Positions 1 through 10,079 of a DNA stretch of 35,843 nucleotides are shown here, in pieces. The DNA is taken from IMG/VR virus record IMGVR_UViG_3300042197_004942, positions 1 to 35,843 of that record. One strand, written 5' to 3'. Origin of the DNA: a virus. The notes under the pieces are model-generated. The model saw only the letters and a list, made by a program, of their open reading frames with translations, did no database searches and was not told the DNA's origin. The position numbers and the translations under genes are program-made. Position 1 is the first letter of the stretch; each line of letters opens with the position of its first letter.

Positions 1-306
1 TCACAAGTTCCTTACATAATTTTCAAACTTATAAAAGTCGCCAACAATCCTGCTTATTCTTGAGTCCTTGTCTTTCTCAATCAATTCCTTGCTAGGAACA
101 TTATCTCCACACTCCTGAATAAACTTTTCCAATCCAACCAAATAATTCCACATCCAATACTTTCTATTTCTCAACCTCTTAGACACATCCTTGATGTAAG
201 TCTTATATCCACACTTCCATTTTTTGAATTTAACAGCATATCTTTCATTCATGAGTCTGATCTGCTCATCATAAAATTCAGGCTCGTAATCAGGAGAATC
301 AAGCAT
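1..306 (-). CDS. small basic hypothetical protein downstream of uvsW-like gene
   Basis: Complete 101-residue frame with its stop codon at the very edge of the window. It is rich in Lys, Arg, Tyr and Trp (for example the KKWKCGYKTY and NRKYWMWNYLVG stretches) and has no signal peptide or membrane segment. I do not recognise the family. Its ATG shares one base with the stop of the helicase gene (TAATG), so translation is probably coupled to it. In T4 a small gene, uvsW.1, also follows uvsW, but I see no sequence reason to equate the two. The positive, aromatic-rich composition would suit a nucleic-acid-binding accessory, which is inference only. Confidence 0.7.
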   Translation of the reverse strand: MLDSPDYEPEFYDEQIRLMNERYAVKFKKWKCGYKTYIKDVSKRLRNRKYWMWNYLVGLEKFIQECGDNVPSKELIEKDKDSRISRIVGDFYKFENYVRNL

Positions 307-1751
307 TAGAAATCAATCTCCTTAATTTCTAATTCATGACCTTCTTTCTTCAATATCTCGATCCTTTTGTTGCTGTGATCTTCAAGATAATCATTGATTT
401 CAAAAAGAAAGTCAAAGTAATTGAGTCTTTCCTTGTCATCAGCAGTTCTAAGGCCTCGACCCATTCTCTGAATAATCATATGATCTGCTTGACCACCAGC
501 AGCATTGATCAAATTTTGAGGATGGACATTGATACCAGTATTGAATATCTGTTGAGTTGCTATTGCAATCAAGTCGCCTTTTGCTTTTTGCAATTCTTTA
601 ATGACACTTTTTCTAGTTTCTGGTGTGTCTTTCCCCTGAACCCAAAGACTGCCGGGAAGAAGATTATGAAGAGCATCTCCATGTGCGATCCTATCGACAA
701 GAATAAGAGTTCTGCCTTTTTGTTTTTTGGCCAGTCTTGTTACAACATCATGAAAATAAAAACTTTCAGCGATTCCTCTTGTGACGGCATCGATGTAGAT
801 GTCATGAGGTATTTTGGGTTCACGAATTGGATAAAAGATGCATTTGCTTGCAGCAAGTATGCCTCTGTCTTGAAGTTCAGAAGTTGTTAAAACTCCACCT
901 TCTGCTGATTTTATTTTAAGAATTGGCCCAAAAAAACCACGAACATAAAACTTTTGAACGCTGTCTTTGCCTCCAAATTTGAAAGGAGTAGCCGAAACAG
1001 CAACACGAACATCACATTCCTTGAGGCGACGATAGACGGCCTTTGGAAGCGTACTCATCATATCGTGAATTTCATCAACGATTAAAACTTTAACTTTGGG
1101 CAAAGACTTTTCCATTTTTGCAACAGATTGAACTGTTGCAACTGTTATCAAATTTGGTTTGACGCTACCTCCCCATAATGATCCTACATTGGGTAGTCCC
1201 CATTTAACAAATTCGTCATAGTTTTGTTGTGCCAGACTTGCACGATTTTGCAAAACAAGAGTTGGAGTATTGGGAGCTATTGTTTTGAGTATTCCCAACA
1301 TCACCAATGATTTACCAGCAGATGTTGGAGCATAGATTACACCACGACGATGTTTGATTACTTGGTTGATCATCTCGACTTGATAGTCATAAAGTTCAAG
1401 AGAATTGATCTTGTCTCCAACGCTATTCGTTTCAGGAAGCCATTGATTCAGAAAATTCTTGTCGATTTCTTTGTATGCAAAATTAGTTTTTGATCTCTGG
1501 TCTTCAACCTGATAATCAACATTGAAGTGTTTAAGAACTGCGCTAACTTCTGGAAGAAGACCTGTTAAAAACTTGCCAGTCTCAAGAACAAAAAAGTTGA
1601 TAAAGCCATCCCACTTACGCATCTTGTAAGCACGATTATGAAAATAGTTTTTGTCACGAAAGCGCAGCCTGTCCCATAACTCTGTCTTGAGCTTTATATC
1701 ATCAGATAAGAAATAAGAATAATCATTGTTGATTCTTAAAATACTTGGCAT
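306..1751 (-). CDS. uvsW: UvsW-like SF2 DNA/RNA helicase
   Basis: 481 residues, close to T4 UvsW (about 500). Superfamily 2 motifs appear in order: a Q-motif-like LYDYQ upstream of Walker A APTSAGKS near residue 145, motif II VDEIHD near 226, motif III VSATP near 254, and motif VI QRMGRGLR near 430. The N-terminal 110 residues resemble the UvsW substrate-recognition part that precedes the RecA-like lobes. In T4, UvsW unwinds branched intermediates and R-loops and drives the change from origin-dependent to recombination-dependent replication. That role fits here, because UvsX, gp32 and a UvsY-like gene lie elsewhere in the window. The start is supported by a GAGAGG element just upstream. The exonuclease gene lies 13 bases upstream and is probably co-transcribed. 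Confidence 0.9.
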   Translation of the reverse strand: MPSILRINNDYSYFLSDDIKLKTELWDRLRFRDKNYFHNRAYKMRKWDGFINFFVLETGKFLTGLLPEVSAVLKHFNVDYQVEDQRSKTNFAYKEIDKNFLNQWLPETNSVGDKINSLELYDYQVEMINQVIKHRRGVIYAPTSAGKSLVMLGILKTIAPNTPTLVLQNRASLAQQNYDEFVKWGLPNVGSLWGGSVKPNLITVATVQSVAKMEKSLPKVKVLIVDEIHDMMSTLPKAVYRRLKECDVRVAVSATPFKFGGKDSVQKFYVRGFFGPILKIKSAEGGVLTTSELQDRGILAASKCIFYPIREPKIPHDIYIDAVTRGIAESFYFHDVVTRLAKKQKGRTLILVDRIAHGDALHNLLPGSLWVQGKDTPETRKSVIKELQKAKGDLIAIATQQIFNTGINVHPQNLINAAGGQADHMIIQRMGRGLRTADDKERLNYFDFLFEINDYLEDHSNKRIEILKKEGHELEIKEIDF

Positions 1752-1764
1752 GGCCTCTCTCGAT

Positions 1765-2364
1765 CTATTTACACAACTTATACCTCAATAATTTAACAAC
1801 AATAAAAGAATCTTCCAGAGCAGTATGTGGAACTTCTTCATCGAGTCCTGCTCTTTGCAAACACTTTTGCATATCAGGCAGTTTGTCATCACTTTGCATA
1901 TCAAAATAAAGAATGGCTGGATCAATAGTTCTGTTCAGAAAGTAAATTGCTCCCCAATTCTGAATCTTGGTTTTTAGAAATGGCAAATCAAAACAAGCAA
2001 CATTTTTTCCAGCTACATTAACATAAATTTTGCCGTTTTTTTCTCTTTTGTGACCATTCTTGACCAGAAAGGATTCTAGTGAGGCAGGAAGTTCCTGTAA
2101 ATCCATAAACTTAGCGCCCGTAGTTAGACATTCTGCTAAACCTTTTTTGTTAGCATTGTCTATCTTCTTAAAAAGTTCAGAATGCATTGAGAGTGCGTAA
2201 GGATTTCCTGAATAAGATTGCTTTAAAAATATAGCGTGAAATTTTGGAAGTTTTTCTAATGGAAGGGGATTGTTTAAATCATCAATTACTGCTCCGAATT
2301 CAACTATGTCATTATTTTGAAAGTCAAAACCAGTAGTTTCGATGTCAATTGAGCAGTAGATCAT
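1765..2364 (-). CDS. DnaQ-like 3'-5' exonuclease (DEDD family)
   Basis: 199 residues. Exo I is SIDIETTGFD with the D7/E9 pair. Exo II lies near residue 127 (VACFDLPFLK), and Exo III near 177-182 has the HTALED pattern, placing it in the DEDDh subgroup. It should be a metal-dependent 3'-5' exonuclease on single strands or mismatched primer ends. A strong AAGGAG site precedes the ATG. It lies upstream of the UvsW-like helicase in the same direction. The family A polymerase of this phage (16508-17839) has no recognisable exonuclease catalytic residues, so this protein could be the stand-alone proofreader; an alternative is a role in recombination or RNA turnover. Family is confident, role is inferred. 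Confidence 0.87.
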   Translation of the reverse strand: MIYCSIDIETTGFDFQNNDIVEFGAVIDDLNNPLPLEKLPKFHAIFLKQSYSGNPYALSMHSELFKKIDNANKKGLAECLTTGAKFMDLQELPASLESFLVKNGHKREKNGKIYVNVAGKNVACFDLPFLKTKIQNWGAIYFLNRTIDPAILYFDMQSDDKLPDMQKCLQRAGLDEEVPHTALEDSFIVVKLLRYKLCK

Positions 2365-2425
2365 GGACGGCTCCTTATTGTTTCTACTACTAAATTAGAG
2401 AAAGTCAAAAGCATCTGCAAGTGAT

Positions 2426-2830
2426 CTATCGAACAATAAAAATGTAATCAGGAGGGCCAACAAAATATGGCACATTTGCCAAAGAGTTATTGACTTGCTT
2501 TAGTATAGACTTGATGTCTGGTCTTCCACATTGTGTTATACTTGGTAATACTGCATTACGGTTTTGTCTTCTATTCTGGAATGCGTTTCGAGGTGGAATG
2601 CTTCTTGCTATGCTACAAGAACAATCATTTTGGTATCTACAGAAAAAGCCTTGTTCGCATATTAAGAAACTACAGTATTTTTGTGTTATGAGGTTTCTTG
2701 CAACTCCCTCAATTACAACTCCATTAGACATTACAATTTTATATTCTATCGAGACTACTGATGAACCTCCCAAAACAATCGATGGATAAGTTTGTTGCAA
2801 ATTTTGCATTATCCATTGAATTAAGGGCAT
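2426..2830 (-). CDS. hypothetical protein, Cys-containing
   Basis: 134 residues from the ATG at 2830, chosen because AGGAG lies 5 bases upstream. A GTG 6 bases further upstream would abut that site and is less likely. The N-terminal half looks like a small beta-rich domain (GGSSVVSIEYKIVMSNGVVIEGVA). The middle has closely spaced cysteines (CEQGFFC and CSCS), and the tail is Asn/Arg-rich and then hydrophobic. I do not recognise it. It could be a minor virion or membrane-associated protein, but nothing settles this. It is the first gene of the leftmost minus-strand block and faces the divergent region before 2984. Confidence 0.6.
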   Translation of the reverse strand: MPLIQWIMQNLQQTYPSIVLGGSSVVSIEYKIVMSNGVVIEGVARNLITQKYCSFLICEQGFFCRYQNDCSCSIARSIPPRNAFQNRRQNRNAVLPSITQCGRPDIKSILKQVNNSLANVPYFVGPPDYIFIVR

Positions 2831-2850
2831 ATTCACTCCTTTATATCACC

Positions 2851-2858
2851 GATTTATA
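2851..2858 (-). promoter_or_regulatory. possible T4-type late promoter element
   Basis: The minus strand reads TATAAATC about 20 bases upstream of the preferred ATG at 2830, close to the T4 late consensus TATAAATA. The 2831-2983 gap between divergent genes is very AT-rich and also holds TATAAAATA on the plus strand. Short AT-rich matches are expected by chance here, so this is weak. Confidence 0.25.
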
Positions 2859-2983
2859 TATCCCTGTTCTTTTTTATTGATATAAAAATATATAAAATAA
2901 ATGGACTTATGAGTAGTAAAAAAATTTTGTATAGCAATAAAGTTTTTCAATAAGTTACTCACTAAATAAAGAAGGATTTTACC

Positions 2984-3523
2984 ATGACAGACGATTACAC
3001 GATACTTAATCCCGGTTTTGGCGGGGATGTGATGGACGAGACTTTAATTGTCTATCCAACATCGCCCACAAATCGAAAAAGACCAAGAGTTGTACTTACT
3101 GGCGAAGGAATTGATGATATCGTTCCCGCCCAAACTAGTCCAACTGATGGAACCGAATTTGGACTTGTAACAAGACCTGTAGTACCGAGTTATCCCGGCT
3201 TAGAAGCCAATATATTTGGGTTAGTCACATTGGTGCCTTCTAATGTTGAAACAACTGTTGTTTCCTATGCAGTACCAGTAAGCAAAACATTTTATTTCAT
3301 TGGTTTAAATGCAAGCGGAAATGCAAATGCCTTGTATGTTTTATATGTTGATGGTAGTTCCACTCTTGCTGGCAGAACTTCTGTTGCCAACCTGACTTTA
3401 AGCCTTAATTATGCCTATTCTCCAATAAAAGTAAGTGCTGGGGACACAATAAGCATTAAAGTCACACATTATGCCAATACAAGTTGTGACTTTGAAGGCA
3501 CAATACTAGGTTATACTTTATGA
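2984..3523 (+). CDS. probable virion protein with C-terminal beta-sandwich
   Basis: 179 residues. The N-terminal 45 residues (LNPGFGGDVMDE, then RKRPRVVLTGEG) look like the attachment segment found in some phage structural proteins, to my recollection. The remainder is Ser/Thr/Val/Tyr-rich with alternating hydrophobics and ends in AGDTISIKVTHYAN, as in jelly-roll adhesin or fibre-tip domains. There is no signal peptide. An AGAAGG site precedes the ATG. The stop overlaps the next gene's start by four bases, coupling it to the GT4 glycosyltransferase. The pairing of a surface protein with a glycosyltransferase suggests the protein, or its partner fibre, may be glycosylated. Structural role is inferred from composition and context. 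Confidence 0.6.
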   Translation: MTDDYTILNPGFGGDVMDETLIVYPTSPTNRKRPRVVLTGEGIDDIVPAQTSPTDGTEFGLVTRPVVPSYPGLEANIFGLVTLVPSNVETTVVSYAVPVSKTFYFIGLNASGNANALYVLYVDGSSTLAGRTSVANLTLSLNYAYSPIKVSAGDTISIKVTHYANTSCDFEGTILGYTL

Positions 3524-4593
3524 TTTTTCTTGTTTTGCCATATAACACCTATACAGGATGGGGTGTTTGTTCAATAAATCTTGCAAAAGAATTAGCTCAA
3601 AAAACAAAAATTAAATATGTAAGTAATGATTTAAATGAAAGACATGAATTCAATGCTAACTTTAATGCAATAGCACATTCCTACTTTGTTAAATCGAAGT
3701 TCAGAGACCTAGATTATTTAAAAACACAAAAAGACTATCCAGTCATACAAGCAGTCGAGCATGATCTCACTCCATTCATGGGTTATGTTTCTGGATCAAA
3801 AAGAATAGCTATTACATTTTCAGACAGAAACATACCAGATGATCTAATAAAAAAAGCAAAAGAAAATTATGATCTTATAGTTGCCGGTTCCCAATGGTGT
3901 AAAAATCTTTTAGCAGATAAGGGATTGGATGCCATAGTCATTCATCAAGGCATTGATCCTTGTTTGTTCAACAAATCTAGAAGCGAAAAAAAATACTTCC
4001 ACGATGACTTTCTAATATTCTCTGGTGGCAAATTTGAAGACAGAAAAGGTCAAGACATAACCATAAAAGCATATAAGGTAATACAAGATAGGTATCCTGA
4101 TGTAAAACTTGTATGTAGTTGGTTCAATGCTTATGCATCAACAACAGGATTGTCTATTCTTGAAAAGTCTGGTATTGATATGTCTAGAGTTATTTTTATT
4201 CCATTTCTAACAAACAATAATATGCCAAACATATATCAAAACACAGATATTGGAGTATTTCCTTCAAGATGTGAAGCTGGCACAAACCTTGTCATGATGG
4301 AATATATGGCTTGTGGAAAGCCAGCAATAGCGTCTGTTGGAACAGGACAATCAGATTTAATTACTGAAAAAAATGGTTTTTCTCTTAACTCTACTGGTCA
4401 ATGTCTTTTGAAAGACGAATCTGGAAAAACTTTGTCTATATGGGAAAACCCTGATCCTGAACACTTGATTGAAAGATTGGATTGGGCCTATAACAATCGT
4501 GGTGAATTGCCAAAATATGGCCAAGAAGCAGCAAAAACAATGTCCAAGAAAACTTGGAAGCATATGGCAGATTCTGTTTTGAAATTAATTTAA
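3520..4593 (+). CDS. GT4-like (GT-B fold) glycosyltransferase
   Basis: 357 residues. The N-terminal lobe begins FLVLPYNTYTGWGVCSINLAKEL, matching the donor-pocket glycine loop of GT-B enzymes. The C-terminal lobe starts about residue 170 (FSGGKFEDRKGQD) and carries the EX7E signature near residue 250 (SRCEAGTNLVMMEYMACGKP). GT4 enzymes transfer sugars from nucleotide-sugar donors with retention of configuration. No membrane segment is visible, so it should be cytosolic. It overlaps the putative virion gene by four bases and converges on the cupin gene with a 4-base overlap. With four other glycosyltransferases and UDP-galactopyranose mutase in the window it probably helps build a glycan on virion proteins. 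Acceptor unknown. Confidence 0.87.
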   Translation: MIFLVLPYNTYTGWGVCSINLAKELAQKTKIKYVSNDLNERHEFNANFNAIAHSYFVKSKFRDLDYLKTQKDYPVIQAVEHDLTPFMGYVSGSKRIAITFSDRNIPDDLIKKAKENYDLIVAGSQWCKNLLADKGLDAIVIHQGIDPCLFNKSRSEKKYFHDDFLIFSGGKFEDRKGQDITIKAYKVIQDRYPDVKLVCSWFNAYASTTGLSILEKSGIDMSRVIFIPFLTNNNMPNIYQNTDIGVFPSRCEAGTNLVMMEYMACGKPAIASVGTGQSDLITEKNGFSLNSTGQCLLKDESGKTLSIWENPDPEHLIERLDWAYNNRGELPKYGQEAAKTMSKKTWKHMADSVLKLI

Positions 4594-4955
4594 TCACCTT
4601 TGATAACACGAATTGAATCAGAATCCTCATGATGAGTAGAAGTTTCAAATAGTGTTGCATCTTGCAAAGCAATCATTTGGTGCCTTAGTCCCGGTTCTAC
4701 CCTGAAACAGTCTCCTTTGGTCATTACTACTTTATTTGCAACAGATATGTCATCTGTTTCTCCATAAAGCATTTCAATTGATCCTTCTTGGCAATGAATA
4801 ACTTCGTCCTTGATTGGATGATAGTGCCAAGAACATTTCTTGCCTTTTTTTATGAATAAAATTTTGCCACAATAGTTTCCATTATAAAGCCAATCTTCAT
4901 ATCCCCATCCCTTGGGAACATAAACTCTAGTCTCAGGTTTAATCAGTCCAGACAT
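4590..4955 (-). CDS. single-domain cupin, sugar-isomerase-like
   Basis: 121 residues from the ATG at 4955, which has GGAAGG seven bases upstream; a longer GTG-started version would overlap that site. Cupin motif 1 is visible as WHYHPIKDEVIHCQEG (HxH, then E) and motif 2 as GDCFRVEPGLRHQ, giving the usual His/His/Glu/His metal site. It resembles the mannose-6-phosphate-isomerase-type or sugar-processing cupin group; the N-terminal VPKGWGYEDW segment is typical of that group. Substrate unknown. It sits three bases downstream of the giant collagen-like gene on the same strand, so it is probably co-transcribed and could act on a sugar precursor for fibre decoration. Confidence 0.8.
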   Translation of the reverse strand: MSGLIKPETRVYVPKGWGYEDWLYNGNYCGKILFIKKGKKCSWHYHPIKDEVIHCQEGSIEMLYGETDDISVANKVVMTKGDCFRVEPGLRHQMIALQDATLFETSTHHEDSDSIRVIKGD

Positions 4956-4957
4956 AT

Positions 4958-7900
4958 TTATTCCTTCCACTTGTCCCAGAATCTAGTGTTCTTGATCATT
5001 TCTTCGTATGTATGATTAGCAAATCTTTTATTCATGCGACCTTTTCTAATGCCAGAAACTCTAACTACTACTTCAACTATGTTATCTTTAAGAACATCTC
5101 CTTGTCCTTCTATTATAACAGTATTATAAGAAACTTTAACTCCTACCAATATTGGTTTGGATGGAACTGCACTTACTGCAACTATTGAATCTTTTTCACA
5201 AACTTGTATGAATCTTTCATCTAATAATTGAAGATGAGCTTCATTTGTTATTCCTTGTCCCCCAATCTTGCATATTATAATGTCCTCAAACCTTACTTCT
5301 GGCATTTCCACGCAAATCAATTCCACATATTCTTGACCTTGTGCAGTCAAGATTGGAACTATTGCATACTTATCTCCTTGTGGGCCTTGTTCTCCTTGAT
5401 TTCCTTGTTCCCCTTGACTACCTTGTTCTCCTTGTGGGCCTTGCTCTCCTTGATTTCCTTGTGCGCCTTGACTGCCTTGTTCCCCTTGACTACCTTGTTC
5501 TCCTTGTGGGCCTTGCTCTCCTAATGGGCCGGGTTCTCCTTGTTGGCCAATAATGCCTTGTGGCCCTTGTTCGCCTTTTGATCCAACTGCTCCTTGGAAT
5601 CCAGCAGGCCCACCTTGATTTCCTTGGCTTCCCTGTGCGCCTGTATTACCAGTATCACCTTGTGAACCTTGATTTCCTTGATTTCCTGTCAAGCCTGTTA
5701 ATACACTATAAATGTTTTGGTCTGTAAGGGCATTTCCAGAAACATAATTTACTCCTACAGTATAATAATCTATTGGAGTTCCAGAAAAACCTCCTGATTG
5801 GAATCCTACAGGACTTCCACTTGAACTAAATATAACCAATTCACTTGTATTATCTGATTCAATATAAATGTAATTGTTTGTTATAAAGTCTTCAATATAA
5901 TTTTGTTGGTTTAAACTGTTAAAATCAACCTTTTTGATGTATAAAGTTGTTACGCTTCCAATAGTTGCATTGTTGAAATGTATATATCCTGCTGATGGTG
6001 CCTGATTACCATAAACTGTTTCATATTTATACCTTGGCCCTGCTATAACGCCTTGATTTCCTTGATAACCTTGGTATCCATCTGCTGGCCCTTGGAAACC
6101 TTGATTACCTTGATTTCCCTGTGAACCTTGTCTTCCTTGGATTCCCTGATTTCCTCTTTGGCCTTGATTGCCTTGGAAACCTTGAGAGCCAATCCCTCCT
6201 TGATATCCTTGAAAACCATCTGCTGGCCCTTGAAAGCCTTGATTGCCTTGTGCGCCTGTGTCGCCTTTTGAGCCTTGCGCTCCTGTTCCATATGGGCCTT
6301 GGTGACCTTGCAATCCTTGTTGCCCTTGGTTGCCTTGTCTTCCTTGTGCGCCTTGCCTACCCTGTTCTCCTTGAAATCCATCGGCTGGCCCTTGATATCC
6401 TTGTAGCCCTTGTGGCCCATTCGCTGGCCCCTGTGCGCCTGTTGATCCTTGATTTCCTTGTAATCCTTGATTTCCTTGATGGCCTTGGTTGCCTTGCGAT
6501 CCTATTCCTATTTCACCTTGTGATCCTTTCGCCCCTTGTGGTCCAGCAGCACCTTGAGCGCCATAAGCTGGCCCTTGAAATCCTTGTGATCCTGTTGTTC
6601 CTTGATTGCCTTGTTCTCCTTGTTCTCCAATTTCCCCTTGATATCCTTGAAATCCCGCTCCTGTTAGTCCCTGATTACCTTGATTGCCTTGCAAACCAGT
6701 TGTTCCCTGATTACCTTGGTTACCTTGGTTTCCTTGGTTTCCTTGATTACCTTGTGAGCCTTGTAGACCTTGCAGTCCTTGATTGCCTTGGTTGCCTTGT
6801 GATCCTTGTAGTCCTTGTAAACCTATATCACCTTGATTGCCTTGATTGCCTTGTGATCCTTGTAAACCTTGTATTCCTTGATTGCCTTGGTTGCCCTGAT
6901 TGCCTTGCGATCCTTGTAGGCCTTGCAGACCAATCACCCCTTGATTTCCTTGATTACCCTGATTGCCTTGCGATCCTTCTAGGCCTTGAAGACCGATTAT
7001 GCCCTGATTGCCCTGATGTCCCTGATTGCCTTGTGATCCTTGATAACCTTGATATCCTTGATATCCTCTATCTCCTTGTGCGCCACCAGTATCTCCTTGT
7101 GCGCCTTGGAATCCTGCTCCTTGTGCGCCTTGGAATCCTGCTCCTTGTGCGCCTACAATTCCTTGATATCCTTGATATCCTATATCACCTTGTGCGCCTC
7201 CAGTATTACCTTGCGCTCCAGTAATTCCTTGATTGCCTTGATATCCCTGATTACCTTGATTGCCTTGATATCCTTGATTACCTTGATTACCTTGATTGCC
7301 TTGTGATCCTTGTAATCCTTGTAGACCTTGTAAGCCAATAACGCCTTGATTACCTTGCAATCCTTGCGATCCCTGCGACCCTTGAATGCCTTGCTCCCCT
7401 TGCTCTCCTTGCTCTCCTTGCTCTCCTTGCTCTCCTTGATTTCCTTGATTTCCTTGAAAACCTTGTGAGCCTTGATTACCTTGTTCTCCCTGATTTCCTT
7501 GATGGCCTTGATTCCCCTGATTGCCTTGGTGACCTTGTAAGCCTTGATTGCCTTGATTACCTTGGTGACCTTGTAAGCCTTGATTGCCTTGATTGCCTTG
7601 GTGACCTTGTAAGCCTTGATTGCCTTGATTGCCTTGATTGCCTTGAAAACCTTGATATCCCTGTAATCCCTGCAATCCAATGTCCCCTTGTGCGCCTCCT
7701 GTATTTCCTTGTGCGCCTGCTGTTCCTTGATTTCCTTGATTGCCTTGATTTCCCTGAAATCCTTGAAAACCTTGTGAGCCTTGTGATCCTGTTGATCCCA
7801 CAACACCTTGATTGCCTTGGTTGCCTTGATTGCCTTGTGATCCTTGCGATCCTTGTACTCCTTGATTGCCTTGTAAGCCCTGAAATCCCGCTCCTTGATT

Positions 7901-10066
7901 TCCTTGAAATCCTTGTTGGCCTTGATTTCCTTGATTTCCTTGATGACCTTGACGACCTTGCTCTCCCTGTTCTCCTTGACTTCCTTGTTGACCCTGACGG
8001 CCTTGTCTGCCTTGATTTCCCTGTTCTCCCTGCTCTCCCTGAAATCCTTGACCTTGATTGCCTTGATTTCCTTGCGATCCCTGAACTCCTTGATTTCCTT
8101 TTTCTCCTTGTGCCCCAATATCTCCTTGACGACCTTGTCTTCCTTGATTGCCTTGATTTCCCTGCTCTCCTTGTGATCCTTGAGACCCTTGTCTTCCTTG
8201 ATTACCTTGGCGACCTTGTTCGCCTTGGAAACCAACATCACCTTGAAAACCTGCTCCTTGTTCACCTTGATTTCCTTGATGTCCTTGACGACCTTGGAAA
8301 CCTTGCTCTCCCTGCGATCCTTGAACTCCCTGATTTCCCTGTCGTCCTTGATTTCCTTGTCTGCCTTGCTCTCCTTGATGACCCTGTTCTCCTTGCGATC
8401 CTTGAGAACCTTGACGACCTTGGTTGCCTTGGCGACCTTGTTCGCCTTGAAAACCACCATCACCTTGAAAACCTTTTTCACCTTGGAATCCCGCTCCTTG
8501 AACTCCTTGTAATCCTGTTGATCCCTGATTTCCTTGATATCCTTGCTCTCCTTGATATCCTTGTTCGCCTTGCCTACCTTGGCGACCTTGATTGCCTTGC
8601 TCTCCCTGAACACCCTGTTCACCTTGGTTTCCTTGTGAACCCTGCCTTCCTTGTTGTCCTTGATTTCCTTGCGCTCCTGTATCTCCTTTTACACCTTGAG
8701 AACCAGTAGAACCTTGGCGACCTTGATTTCCTTGATTTCCTTGATTACCTTGTTCTCCTTGTGATCCTTGAGAACCTGATCCAGTTAGACCTTGACTGCC
8801 TTGGCGACCTTGATTCCCTTGTTCTCCTTGTGAGCCTTTAGAACCTTGCGCTCCTGTTTCACCTTGTCTGCCTTGATTACCTTGTAATCCTTGATCGCCT
8901 TGAGAACCTGATCCAGTTAGACCTTGACTGCCTTGGCGACCTTGATTGCCTTGTTGGCCTTGATTTCCTTGTTCTCCCTGTGAACCTTTAGAGCCTTGAG
9001 AACCAGTAGAGCCTGTAAGTCCTTGATGGCCTTGACGACCTTGATTTCCCTGTTCTCCTTGTTCTCCCTGTGAACCTTTGGAGCCTTGAGAACCAGTTTG
9101 ACCTTGATTTCCTTGTCTACCTTGAGAACCCTGTTCCCCTTGCGATCCTTGAGCGCCCGATCCTGTCTCGCCTTGATTTCCCTGCCTTCCTTGATTGCCT
9201 TGTTGGCCTTGATTTCCTTGTTCTCCCTGTGAACCTTTGGAGCCTTGTGATCCTGTTGCGCCACTATCACCTTGACGGCCTTGATTGCCCTGCCGACCTT
9301 GTTCTCCTTGGAATCCTGCTCCTTGTGTTCCTTGACTTCCTTGGTTACCTTGACGGCCTTGATTGCCTTGCAAACCTTGATCGCCCTGAGAACCCTGAAA
9401 TCCTGCACCTTGCGATCCTTGTAGTCCCTGTAATCCATTTGAACCTTGCAGCCCTTGTGATCCTGCTCCCTGATTGCCTTGTGACCCTTGTACTCCCTTA
9501 CCTCCCTGTAAACCTTGCAATCCCTGAACACCTTGCAATCCCTGTGCTCCATCTAAACCTTGTAAGCCTTGGTTGCCTTGAATTCCCTGAAAACCCTGTC
9601 CTTGTAAGCCCTGTAATCCTTGTAGGCCTTGTAATCCTTGCAAACCTTGTAAGCCCTGATCTCCCTGTAATCCTTGAAAACCTTGTTCGCCTTGCTGTCC
9701 TTGATATCCTTGTTCGCCCTGAAAACCGGCTGGCCCACCTTGATTGCCTTGCGATCCTTGATTTCCTTGTAATCCTGTTGTTCCAGTAAGACCTTGATTG
9801 CCTTGTAAACCTTGTGGGCCAGCTACTGTTGATGCAGCACCTTGTGCGCCTTGTGAACCACCTATGCCTTGCTCTCCCTGTGATCCTTGTGCGCCGGGAG
9901 TGCCTTGGTTTCCCTGCGGCCCTTGTTTTGAGTCTCCTATTCCTACCGATACAATCAAATCCCTCATGTCTTGAGCGGTTATGCCACCTTGATTATTGTC
10001 TGCAAATATACACAATAATTCTTCTTCAGTTCTTGGTGTACCAGATTGATTGCATTGATTTGCCAT
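4958..10066 (-). CDS. giant collagen-like fibre protein (1702 aa)
   Basis: The N-terminal 47 residues ([14 protein letters not shown]) form a short attachment-like domain seen in collagen-type virion proteins. About residues 48-1342 are almost uninterrupted Gly-X-Y triplets, mostly GxQ (GNQ, GLQ, GEQ, GRQ) with few prolines. About 1343-1456 is a non-collagen insert rich in Tyr, Asn and Ser (starting [12 protein letters not shown]). A second collagen stretch runs to about 1565. The last ~137 residues are a globular domain with VRFEDI, RFIQVCE and [13 protein letters not shown]. That domain recurs in the next gene and probably trimerises or anchors the fibre. Expected to be a long surface fibre of the virion. 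AGGAAATAATC precedes the ATG. Long antisense frames across it are artefacts of the repeat. Confidence 0.9.
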   Translation of the reverse strand: MANQCNQSGTPRTEEELLCIFADNNQGGITAQDMRDLIVSVGIGDSKQGPQGNQGTPGAQGSQGEQGIGGSQGAQGAASTVAGPQGLQGNQGLTGTTGLQGNQGSQGNQGGPAGFQGEQGYQGQQGEQGFQGLQGDQGLQGLQGLQGLQGLQGLQGQGFQGIQGNQGLQGLDGAQGLQGVQGLQGLQGGKGVQGSQGNQGAGSQGLQGSNGLQGLQGSQGAGFQGSQGDQGLQGNQGRQGNQGSQGTQGAGFQGEQGRQGNQGRQGDSGATGSQGSKGSQGEQGNQGQQGNQGRQGNQGETGSGAQGSQGEQGSQGRQGNQGQTGSQGSKGSQGEQGEQGNQGRQGHQGLTGSTGSQGSKGSQGEQGNQGQQGNQGRQGSQGLTGSGSQGDQGLQGNQGRQGETGAQGSKGSQGEQGNQGRQGSQGLTGSGSQGSQGEQGNQGNQGNQGRQGSTGSQGVKGDTGAQGNQGQQGRQGSQGNQGEQGVQGEQGNQGRQGRQGEQGYQGEQGYQGNQGSTGLQGVQGAGFQGEKGFQGDGGFQGEQGRQGNQGRQGSQGSQGEQGHQGEQGRQGNQGRQGNQGVQGSQGEQGFQGRQGHQGNQGEQGAGFQGDVGFQGEQGRQGNQGRQGSQGSQGEQGNQGNQGRQGRQGDIGAQGEKGNQGVQGSQGNQGNQGQGFQGEQGEQGNQGRQGRQGQQGSQGEQGEQGRQGHQGNQGNQGQQGFQGNQGAGFQGLQGNQGVQGSQGSQGNQGNQGNQGVVGSTGSQGSQGFQGFQGNQGNQGNQGTAGAQGNTGGAQGDIGLQGLQGYQGFQGNQGNQGNQGLQGHQGNQGNQGLQGHQGNQGNQGLQGHQGNQGNQGHQGNQGEQGNQGSQGFQGNQGNQGEQGEQGEQGEQGEQGIQGSQGSQGLQGNQGVIGLQGLQGLQGSQGNQGNQGNQGYQGNQGNQGYQGNQGITGAQGNTGGAQGDIGYQGYQGIVGAQGAGFQGAQGAGFQGAQGDTGGAQGDRGYQGYQGYQGSQGNQGHQGNQGIIGLQGLEGSQGNQGNQGNQGVIGLQGLQGSQGNQGNQGNQGIQGLQGSQGNQGNQGDIGLQGLQGSQGNQGNQGLQGLQGSQGNQGNQGNQGNQGNQGTTGLQGNQGNQGLTGAGFQGYQGEIGEQGEQGNQGTTGSQGFQGPAYGAQGAAGPQGAKGSQGEIGIGSQGNQGHQGNQGLQGNQGSTGAQGPANGPQGLQGYQGPADGFQGEQGRQGAQGRQGNQGQQGLQGHQGPYGTGAQGSKGDTGAQGNQGFQGPADGFQGYQGGIGSQGFQGNQGQRGNQGIQGRQGSQGNQGNQGFQGPADGYQGYQGNQGVIAGPRYKYETVYGNQAPSAGYIHFNNATIGSVTTLYIKKVDFNSLNQQNYIEDFITNNYIYIESDNTSELVIFSSSGSPVGFQSGGFSGTPIDYYTVGVNYVSGNALTDQNIYSVLTGLTGNQGNQGSQGDTGNTGAQGSQGNQGGPAGFQGAVGSKGEQGPQGIIGQQGEPGPLGEQGPQGEQGSQGEQGSQGAQGNQGEQGPQGEQGSQGEQGNQGEQGPQGDKYAIVPILTAQGQEYVELICVEMPEVRFEDIIICKIGGQGITNEAHLQLLDERFIQVCEKDSIVAVSAVPSKPILVGVKVSYNTVIIEGQGDVLKDNIVEVVVRVSGIRKGRMNKRFANHTYEEMIKNTRFWDKWKE
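7389..7433 (-). repeat. 9-base tandem repeat, 5 units
   Basis: Five consecutive units on the plus strand: the last four are CCTTGCTCT and the first differs in its last base. They encode five Gly-Glu-Gln triplets in the collagen-like protein. This is the most uniform stretch at DNA level and is prone to in-frame slippage, which would change fibre length by whole triplets. Confidence 0.85.
7524..7631 (-). repeat. 36-base tandem repeat, 3 units
   Basis: Three 36-base units start at 7524, 7560 and 7596. Each encodes twelve residues of the pattern GxQ with His, Asn and Leu in X, and they are nearly identical at DNA level. This suggests recent duplication inside the collagen gene by unequal recombination or slippage. 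Confidence 0.85.
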
Positions 10067-10079
10067 GATTATTTCCTAT

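Noticed and set aside
336-890. Plus-strand 184-codon frame in the UvsW-like gene
   Set aside because: Antisense shadow; the minus frame carries all helicase motifs.
2490-2789. Plus-strand 99-codon frame opposite 2426-2830
   Set aside because: No ribosome site, while the minus frame has AGGAG at good spacing. Composition does not decide strongly.
7180-8622. Lys/Glu-rich minus-strand frame inside the collagen gene
   Set aside because: Out-of-frame reading of the same repeat, no start context or folded segments.
6121-9789. Long plus-strand frames across the collagen gene (Leu/Asp/Val- or Ser/Thr/Leu-rich)
   Set aside because: They are the mirror of the Gln-Gly repeat: the antisense of CAAGGN-type repeats has no stops. 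No ribosome sites, and the minus frame has real N- and C-terminal domains.
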